A stretch of DNA of 57,178 bases from NCBI GenBank assembly GCA_002436015.1, contig DIXJ01000001.1:1-57178 (forward strand), written 5' to 3'. The notes beneath the pieces are model-generated. The model saw only the letters and a program-made list of their open reading frames with translations. It did no database searches and had not been told where the DNA came from. Positions 50,750-57,178 of this stretch are shown piece by piece. This DNA is from Synergistaceae bacterium UBA6083. Its GTDB lineage: Bacteria > Synergistota > Synergistia > Synergistales > 79-D21. Position numbers and translations under genes: made by a program. How positions within the stretch are numbered: the first letter of the stretch is position 1; every line of letters begins with the position of its first letter.

Positions 50750-53026
50750 ATGAACGACGCCGCCAGGAGCCCCCGAAAACCGGGTGATTCGCCTCAGCCC
50801 TATGCCCTCCACGTCCGGAACGTGACGGAGGGAGCCCTGGCGCGTCTTCGCGACGCCGGGAACAAAAACGGCACGGAAGAAGAGCGCCTGCGCCTGGCGG
50901 CCCTTTTCCACGACCTGGGTAAGCTCATGGACGAAAACCAGGCGGTCCTTTCATCAGGAAAACGCATGGACAGTCTGCCTTTACCTCACGAAGAAGCTTC
51001 CGTAGCCGCACTCCTGGCAAGTGGGGGCAACGATCCCGTGCCCGCGGTTCTGGCCTGGGCGCATCACAGGGGATTGCCTGATATGGCGGCCGAAAAAATA
51101 GAGAAAAAAAATGGCTACCGCTTTCTCCGCAAAGACAATCTCGACCTGCTGGCTCGGATCGACAGGGAACTGCCCACACTCCTGGCCCGTCACGAGGCCA
51201 ACAACCTTCCAGGCCTCAAAGGCTTGTTCTCAAGGATCCCTTATAAGCAGGTTTCCGTCCGGATCCTCTTATCCTGCCTCGTGGACGCGGACCGAACGGA
51301 CGCGGCCGAATGGGATTTTGGTCTTAGCCCCATTTTTGCCCCCGAACTCCGAGCCGGAGAGCGGCTCGCCCTGCTGGAGGACAGAATCGCCGCCCTGAAC
51401 GCGGCGGCGGAAGGCGACCCGGCGGCGATAGAACGCAACCGCCTCCGAAACAGCCTGTTCTATGCCGCCAAGAATGCGGGCAATCCGGGGATCGCCTGTC
51501 TCTCCGCCCCGGTCGGAAGCGGCAAGACCTACTCCGTGACGGCACACCTGCTCTCCGTTGCCGAGAAGGACGAACTCCGCCGCATCTTCGTCGTGGCCCC
51601 CTTCACGAACCTCATCGACCAGACGGTGAAGGATCTGCGGGAAGTCTTGACCCTGCCCGGGGAGGACCCGGAGGAGGTCGTGGCGGCCTGCCATCACCGT
51701 GTGGAATTCGATGATCCGGTATTGCAGCGCTATTCCTCGGACTGGCAGGCTCCCATCGTCGTCACTACGGCCGTAAATTTTTTCGAGACGATGGCTGCGG
51801 CGAACGCGACGAGCCTCCGGAAGTTCCATCAGGTGCCGCGTTCGGGGATTTTCGTGGACGAGGCCCACGCGGCCATGCCCGTCTGGTACTGGAAACAGGC
51901 CTGGCCGTGGATCAAGGTGCTGGCCAAAGACTGGGACTGCCGGTTCGTCCTGGGTTCGGGAACCCTCGTTCGCTTCTGGGAAATGACGGCCCTCGGTCTC
52001 AAGATGCCCAAGGGTGGGGTTCCGGAGCTGGCTCCAGAAGGTGTCCGCGAAGCCCTGCGCCTCTATGAGGCGGGCCGGATTGAGGTGTGCTCCCGTAGCG
52101 AACTCATGAACGAGGAAGAATTTGCAGAATGGGCCCTGAGTCTTCCGCAGCCGTCCATCTTCGTGTTCAACACGGTCAACAATGCCGCAAGGGCCGCCTT
52201 CGGGCTTCGAGAGAAGCACGGAGCCGGTCAGGTGGAACACCTCTCGACAGCGCTGGCACCGAAAGACCGGGGAGTCACCATCGAGCGGGTCAAGGCCCGG
52301 CTCAAGAACCCTTCGGATAGGAACTGGATCCTCTGCGCTACAAGCTGCGTGGAAGCTGGGCTGGACTTTTCCTTCAGGAGCGGGGGAAGGGAGGCGGCAA
52401 GCTTGGCCAGCATCCTCCAGACGGACGGGCGCATCAGCCGGAATGGGGAATATGGCCGCGAGGCGGAAATCTGGAACTTCTCGCTGAAGCGCACCGGCGC
52501 CGAAAGCGGATTTTCCTCAAACCCCGGCTTCGAAGAATCCGTAAAGGTTCTCGAAAGGATGCTGAAAAGCGGCAAGGTTTCCCCCGATTTGGCTACCCGG
52601 GCGATCGAAGAAGAACTGGCACAGTCGATTGGCCAAAGCTCGGCTAGGAAACTCATCGAGGGCGTCGTGAAGAGCGAATCAGCCGAGCAGTACCCGGAAG
52701 TCGAGAAGCTTTTTCGCCTCATCAGGACACGCAGCCTCACAGTCATCGTGGATCCCGGGCTACTCGACAGGTTGGAGCGGAGAGAATGGATCCTTCCCAG
52801 GGAAATCCAGCAGGGGGCTGTTTCCATCTTTGCAGGGGAAGATGCGGAAGTTAATCCTCAGAGTGATTCGGGCCCAGGCATTCCTAAGCGATTCAGAGGC
52901 TTTCTGAAGCCACTGAAATTAGGAAATGAGCAGGGAATCTTCACTTGGAGTGGGCTTTACGATCCATTCCTAGGTTATATGGCTCAATTGTTGGTTTCGA
53001 AAAATACCGACGCCCTTCTTGTCTAG
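50750..53026 (+). CDS. cas3: Cas3 helicase-nuclease
   Basis: It has 758 residues. The N-terminal HD nuclease domain carries FHDLGKLMDENQAVL near residue 50 and the later AWAHHRGLP. The SF2 helicase domain has Walker A SAPVGSGKTYSVTAHLL near residue 255, the DEAH box IFVDEAHAAMP near residue 370, and motif VI QTDGRISRNG. It unwinds and degrades target DNA after Cascade recruitment. It lies between cas7 and cas4 rather than first in the operon, which is unusual for I-C. The HD and helicase motifs are intact, so the system could interfere. Confidence 0.9.
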   Translation: MNDAARSPRKPGDSPQPYALHVRNVTEGALARLRDAGNKNGTEEERLRLAALFHDLGKLMDENQAVLSSGKRMDSLPLPHEEASVAALLASGGNDPVPAVLAWAHHRGLPDMAAEKIEKKNGYRFLRKDNLDLLARIDRELPTLLARHEANNLPGLKGLFSRIPYKQVSVRILLSCLVDADRTDAAEWDFGLSPIFAPELRAGERLALLEDRIAALNAAAEGDPAAIERNRLRNSLFYAAKNAGNPGIACLSAPVGSGKTYSVTAHLLSVAEKDELRRIFVVAPFTNLIDQTVKDLREVLTLPGEDPEEVVAACHHRVEFDDPVLQRYSSDWQAPIVVTTAVNFFETMAAANATSLRKFHQVPRSGIFVDEAHAAMPVWYWKQAWPWIKVLAKDWDCRFVLGSGTLVRFWEMTALGLKMPKGGVPELAPEGVREALRLYEAGRIEVCSRSELMNEEEFAEWALSLPQPSIFVFNTVNNAARAAFGLREKHGAGQVEHLSTALAPKDRGVTIERVKARLKNPSDRNWILCATSCVEAGLDFSFRSGGREAASLASILQTDGRISRNGEYGREAEIWNFSLKRTGAESGFSSNPGFEESVKVLERMLKSGKVSPDLATRAIEEELAQSIGQSSARKLIEGVVKSESAEQYPEVEKLFRLIRTRSLTVIVDPGLLDRLERREWILPREIQQGAVSIFAGEDAEVNPQSDSGPGIPKRFRGFLKPLKLGNEQGIFTWSGLYDPFLGYMAQLLVSKNTDALLV

Positions 53027-53049
53027 AGGAAGGAGTAAAAGGAACCACG

Positions 53050-53733
53050 ATGTTCTCCGAAGACGACCTTCTCCCGATCTCTGCCCTTCAGCACCTGGCC
53101 TTCTGTGAAAGACAGTGGGCGCTCATCCACCTTGAGCAGGCATGGAGTGAAAATGCATTGACGGCAGAAGGCCGCATTCTCCACGAAAAGACCCATGAAG
53201 AAAACAACGAAAGCCGGGGGGATATCCGGATAGCCCGTTCCCTCCGGCTTCACTCTTTCCGCCTTGGCTTGGTCGGGCAGGCGGACGTGGTGGAATTCCC
53301 GTCCGGAAGCCTGGCCGGCTTTCCGCCAAAAATCGTCGAATACAAGCATGGGAAACCCAAGGCAATCGATTGCGATGAAGTCCAGCTTTGCGCCCAGGCG
53401 ATGTGCCTCGAGGAAATGATGGGTTTGCACATGGATGAGGCTGAGCTTTTTTACGGAAAACCACGAAGGCGCCATGTTGTCGTGCTGTCGGAAGGACTTA
53501 GGGAAAGAACGGAAACCTTGGCTTTCAGGCTTCATGACCTTACGGAAGCCACATTGACTCCTCGTGCAGTCTGGAGTAAACGGTGCGAGAGCTGTTCCCT
53601 GATTGAAATCTGCCTGCCCGGAATTGCCAAGGGTAAGAAAAGCGCCGTAAGGTACCTGAGATCATTGATTCTTTCCTCCCTGGCTGGAGAGTCAGGCGAT
53701 GACGGAGGTGATAGCGCTGAAACACCTTCTTAA
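53050..53733 (+). CDS. cas4: Cas4 exonuclease-like adaptation protein
   Basis: It has 227 residues from the ATG at 53050. Upstream open frame belongs to cas3 in another frame and is rejected. The N-terminal Cys of the Fe-S cluster is in HLAFCERQWALIH, and the other three are in the C-terminal CESCSLIEICLPG. The RecB-like core has GQADVVEF and IVEYKHGKPK with the Asp/Glu/Lys triad. Cas4 trims prespacers and selects PAM-containing ends. It overlaps cas1 by 35 bases. Confidence 0.9.
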   Translation: MFSEDDLLPISALQHLAFCERQWALIHLEQAWSENALTAEGRILHEKTHEENNESRGDIRIARSLRLHSFRLGLVGQADVVEFPSGSLAGFPPKIVEYKHGKPKAIDCDEVQLCAQAMCLEEMMGLHMDEAELFYGKPRRRHVVVLSEGLRERTETLAFRLHDLTEATLTPRAVWSKRCESCSLIEICLPGIAKGKKSAVRYLRSLILSSLAGESGDDGGDSAETPS

Positions 53734-54745
53734 CACCCTTTATGTCCTGACACAGGGATCGTATCTTTCCAGGGATGGCGAAACCGTGCTGGTGCGAGTC
53801 GGGGAGGAGACGAAGGTCAGGGTCCCGATTCACACCTTGGCGGGAATTATCTGTTTCGGCCAGGTTTCGTGCAGCCCTTTCCTGATGGGATTGTGCGGGG
53901 AACGGGGTGTTACCCTTTCTTTTTTGACTGAGCACGGCCGGTTTCTTGCGAGGATTCACGGCCCGGTTTCGGGGAATGTTCTCCTTCGGAGGGAGCAGTA
54001 CCGCCGAGCGGATGATCCCGAAAAAAGCCTTTCGATCGCCAAATCGATCGTGATCGGGAAAATCGTGAATAGCCGAACGGCACTTCTTCGAGCCGCCAGG
54101 GAAAACGAAGGGGGAGAATCCGAAGCGCTTTCCCAGGCGGCGGTACGTTTGGCGGAAATCCTGCGTAACCTTGAACCGACGGCTGATTTGGACACGCTGA
54201 GGGGAATCGAAGGGGATGCGGCAAGAGCCTATTTTTCGGTTTTTGATGCCTTCATTTGCGTGCAAAAAGAGGATTTCTTTTTCCGGGAACGAACTCGACG
54301 GCCTCCCCTGGACGCGATGAATGCCCTCCTTTCGTTTTTCTATACTCTTTTGGTTCACGACACCGCTGCGGCGCTGGAGTCGGTTGGTCTCGATCCTGCC
54401 GTGGGTTATCTTCACGCAGCCCGTCCGGGAAGGCCTAGCTTGGCCCTTGACCTTATGGAGGAGTTCAGGCCGTTTATCGCGGATCGCCTGGCTTTGTCGC
54501 TGGTTAATCGACGGCAAGTTAAGGGAAGCGGATTCAGGAAAACTGAATCCGGCGCCGTTTTGATGGACGACGAGACGCGGAAAGAAGTTTTGGTTGCCTA
54601 CCAGAAAAGGAAACAGGAAGAGATTAGCCACCCCTTTATCGGAGAAAAAATCCCTATTGGCTTGATACCCTATGTCCAATCCTTGCTGTTGGCCCGTCAT
54701 CTCCGGGGTGATCTGGATGCATACCCGCCATTCCGCTGGAAGTAG
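53699..54745 (+). CDS. cas1: Cas1 integrase
   Basis: It has 348 residues. The I-C type N-terminus LNTLYVLTQGSYLSRDGETV is clear. Catalytic residues are the Glu in GIEGDAARAYFSVFDAF, the His in VGYLHAARPGRPSLALDLME, and the nearby acidic EEFRPFIADRL. With Cas2 it inserts new spacers next to the leader. The ATG at 53699 lies within the end of cas4. All catalytic residues appear intact. Confidence 0.92.
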   Translation: MTEVIALKHLLNTLYVLTQGSYLSRDGETVLVRVGEETKVRVPIHTLAGIICFGQVSCSPFLMGLCGERGVTLSFLTEHGRFLARIHGPVSGNVLLRREQYRRADDPEKSLSIAKSIVIGKIVNSRTALLRAARENEGGESEALSQAAVRLAEILRNLEPTADLDTLRGIEGDAARAYFSVFDAFICVQKEDFFFRERTRRPPLDAMNALLSFFYTLLVHDTAAALESVGLDPAVGYLHAARPGRPSLALDLMEEFRPFIADRLALSLVNRRQVKGSGFRKTESGAVLMDDETRKEVLVAYQKRKQEEISHPFIGEKIPIGLIPYVQSLLLARHLRGDLDAYPPFRWK

Positions 54746-54757
54746 GTGAAGGAAGAG

Positions 54758-55048
54758 ATGATGGTCCTAGTCACTTACGACGTGAATACGGTTTCCGAGG
54801 GCGGGTCAAGGCGATTGAGGCGCGTTGCGAAAATATGCCAGAATTATGGACAAAGGGTTCAGAACTCGGTTTTCGAGTGTCTTGTCGATCCCGCTCAATG
54901 GACCAATTTGAGGTACCGTCTTATGGAGATATTCGATCCAGAAAAGGACAGCCTACGGTTCTACTTTCTTGGAGCAAACTGGAAAAACCGTGTCGAACAC
55001 CAGGGGGCAAAGGCATCTTATGATCCTGAGGGGCCTTTGGTGCTTTAA
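54758..55048 (+). CDS. cas2: Cas2
   Basis: It has 96 residues from the ATG at 54758, which follows AAGGAAGAG. A GTG at 54746 lies inside that site, and an ATG at 54761 is also possible. MMVLVTYDVNTVSEGGSRRL holds the conserved Asp, and ICQNYGQRVQNSVFECLVDP is typical. The protein forms a dimer that bridges two Cas1 dimers. It is followed by the leader and the array. Confidence 0.92.
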   Translation: MMVLVTYDVNTVSEGGSRRLRRVAKICQNYGQRVQNSVFECLVDPAQWTNLRYRLMEIFDPEKDSLRFYFLGANWKNRVEHQGAKASYDPEGPLVL

Positions 55049-55238
55049 AGACAATCTTTGCGCGGACCCAAAGCGGACATGAAAATCCCGGGAGTTTCGC
55101 GAACAAGGGGAAATGCTTGGGGCTAAAAAGATCGCAACAACGAGATAGCGAGAAAAAAACAAAAAAAGAAGCATTCCTTGTCAGTGCGCGAAACAAAGGC
55201 AAAAATAGGTTGATAGCAGCGACTTTGAAGAAGTAAGC
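55049..55238 (+). promoter_or_regulatory. CRISPR leader
   Basis: About 190 bases without a gene lie between cas2 and the first repeat, with a strongly A-rich middle (a run of seven A near 55145, more A-tracts after it). This is the expected place for the array promoter and the integration signal. I do not see a clear -10/-35 pair. Confidence 0.65.
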
Positions 55239-57178
55239 GTCGCCTCCCGCGCGGAGGCGTGGATTGAAACATAATTTGTCCTGGTACTCTCAAGACCTTG
55301 TAAGATGTCGCCTCCCGCGCGGAGGCGTGGATTGAAACCAAGATGGTTGTCGAGGCCGTGATCGCGGTCGAGGTCGCCTCCCGCGCGGAGGCGTGGATTG
55401 AAACGTGTCGCTCGGAGACCTCTCGCGCGGTGATCTCCGTCGCCTCCCGCGCGGAGGCGTGGATTGAAACATCCTTGGAGGGTGGAAGAGGGTCTTCCCG
55501 CTGGCGTCGCCTCCCGCGCGGAGGCGTGGATTGAAACTCTTCGTCAGGCCTTTATGCTTCAGAGCCTTTAGTCGCCTCCCGCGCGGAGGCGTGGATTGAA
55601 ACATAAGTTGTCCTGGTACTCTCAAGACCTTGTAAGATGTCGCCTCCCGCGCGGAGGCGTGGATTGAAACCGAGAAATGACCGTTGGGGTATCCCAGGCA
55701 AAATGTCGCCTCCCGCGCGGAGGCGTGGATTGAAACCGGATCTACGGGGTGTATGGCGAGGAGCCGACTGGTCGCCTCCCGCGCGGAGGCGTGGATTGAA
55801 ACAAACCCTCGATTGTCGGGGTCACTCACGACTACTGTCGCCTCCCGCGCGGAGGCGTGGATTGAAACTCCTGCTCCCCGGCGGCCTCCAGGTGCCGCTT
55901 GCGTCGCCTCCCGCGCGGAGGCGTGGATTGAAACAATGCCTCGGCGAACGTCACGGCCGACAGCGTCGTCGCCTCCCGCGCGGAGGCGTGGATTGAAACC
56001 AAAACGAGGAGATCGGGCTATGCGTCTTCCACGAGTCGCCTCCCGCGCGGAGGCGTGGATTGAAACAGCTGAACCGAAACCCTTCCGTAGAGCCCGACCT
56101 CGTCGCCTCCCGCGCGGAGGCGTGGATTGAAACACTCTGTTCCCGGACAAGGGGTGGTGGCTCCTGGTCGCCTCCCGCGCGGAGGCGTGGATTGAAACTC
56201 GGATCCCGACGGTCTGGTCACGGCTATCCGGGTCGCCTCCCGCGCGGAGGCGTGGATTGAAACACACAGAACAAGCCCGGCAAGTACCGGCCGGATCGGT
56301 CGCCTCCCGCGCGGAGGCGTGGATTGAAACGGCTATGTCTGCCCGCAAGGCTTCTGCCCCTTCCCGTCGCCTCCCGCGCGGAGGCGTGGATTGAAACCGT
56401 GTGGCCGTCAGACCTGACGTGTGCCGGGTTGTCGCCTCCCGCGCGGAGGCGTGGATTGAAACTTCTCCCGGTCAATCGATTCCGGCTGTATCTTCGTCGC
56501 CTCCCGCGCGGAGGCGTGGATTGAAACTGAAACGAACATGATGGTTCCGGCCCGGCGGTTTGTCGCCTCCCGCGCGGAGGCGTGGATTGAAACCATGCCG
56601 TCACCTCAATCCTCATAACTCTCGCAGGTCGCCTCCCGCGCGGAGGCGTGGATTGAAACCGTTTACCTCACCCACCTTTCCGGGGGCGGGGGAGTCGCCT
56701 CCCGCGCGGAGGCGTGGATTGAAACGCCTCGATGTACTTCGGGATCTCGGGCTCCAGTTCGTCGCCTCCCGCGCGGAGGCGTGGATTGAAACGAGCTGGT
56801 ATCTGCCGCAAGCTCGATCGTCAGCAGTCGCCTCCCGCGCGGAGGCGTGGATTGAAACGATATCGAGGTCAAGGTCGGGCGCAATCGGCCGAGTCGCCTC
56901 CCGCGCGGAGGCGTGGATTGAAACATCGACTGGGAGGCGCAATACCTGGCCACCATCAGTCGCCTCCCGCGCGGAGGCGTGGATTGAAACACCGTCAAAG
57001 GAGAAAGAACGAGGGCCTCCGCAGTCGCCTCCCGCGCGGAGGCGTGGATTGAAACAACAACATGCTGGCTACGGGCGAGGTTCCGCAGGGTCGCCTCCCG
57101 CGCGGAGGCGTGGATTGAAACGAGGTTGTCGGCAAGGGTTCTGACCAGAACCTAAGTCGCCTCCCGCGCGGAGGCGTG
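55239..57178 (+). CRISPR. Type I-C CRISPR array, 29 full repeats plus one cut by the window end
   Basis: Repeats are 32 bases and identical by eye in the copies I checked. They begin GTCGCCTCCCGCGC and end GGCGTGGATTGAAAC. CGCCTCC and GGAGGCG form a 7-bp stem, and ATTGAAAC is the expected 5' handle. The first repeat is 55239-55270 and the last full one is 57090-57121. A partial repeat starts at 57156. There are 29 spacers of 33-36 bases. The leader is on the cas2 side, so spacer 1 (55271-55306) is the newest. Spacer 6 (55603-55638) is nearly identical to spacer 1. No spacer obviously matches another part of the window. Confidence 0.97.

Noticed and set aside
55290..57144. Repetitive protein-like frames with recurring ASRAEAWIET or SIHASAREAT units
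   Set aside because: These are translations of the CRISPR repeats, not genes.

Overview
The window looks like a chromosomal segment of a high-GC anaerobic bacterium. It encodes diderm-type proteins (OmpA-family protein, periplasmic binding protein), two oxygen-sensitive glycyl radical enzymes with their activases, and amino-acid/peptide uptake and catabolism. Together these fit an amino-acid-fermenting Synergistota-like organism. That placement is inference from gene content, not a phylogeny. I saw no rRNA or tRNA genes.

Region 1 (1-560) holds the 3' end of a probable malic enzyme and a MoaD/ThiS-like protein with a C-terminal Gly-Gly. Region 2 (590-16041) is a cell-surface glycan island. 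A minus-strand pair (neuA, wecC-like) diverges from a tightly coupled plus-strand operon: GNAT acetyltransferase, neuB, neuC, polysaccharide deacetylase-like protein, four asparagine-synthetase-like proteins in a row, a sialyltransferase-like protein, then a fifth asparagine-synthetase-like protein. All five paralogues keep the SGG[IV]DS ATP-pyrophosphatase loop. All five lack the N-terminal catalytic cysteine of glutamine-dependent enzymes and share an unusual C-terminal PRTR...GP.K motif. This is the best candidate for an undescribed system: a multi-enzyme ATP-dependent amide- or ester-forming tailoring pathway for a nonulosonate glycan.

Region 3 (16170-20501) has an OmpA-family protein, a large secreted protein of unknown function, an acyl-ACP thioesterase-like protein and a DUF2087 regulator. 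Region 4 (20515-36414) is a catabolic locus: a P5C-reductase-like protein, two FadR-type GntR regulators, a complete branched-chain-amino-acid-type ABC transporter, an SDR, two glycyl radical enzymes with two activases, and an EamA permease. Three copies of a palindromic sequence with half-site TGGTCCTACCT lie in the control regions and tie the locus together.

Region 5 (36449-39145) holds a DUF1848 gene, a Fic protein flanked by matching two-unit repeats (probable solo IS ends), and a fragment of a DUF1848 3' end. Region 6 (39163-46543) is a PucR-controlled cluster: OPT transporter, AroM-like protein, Asp/Glu-racemase-like protein, DUF917 protein and PepV-like dipeptidase. It probably salvages small peptides or cyclic amino-acid derivatives.

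Region 7 (46918-57178) is a type I-C CRISPR-Cas system with an unusual gene order (cas5-cas8c-cas7-cas3-cas4-cas1-cas2). It has an internal Cas11c start in cas8c, a leader, and an array of 29 full repeats and 29 spacers running off the window. The newest spacer is a one-base variant of spacer 6, with the change inside the seed.
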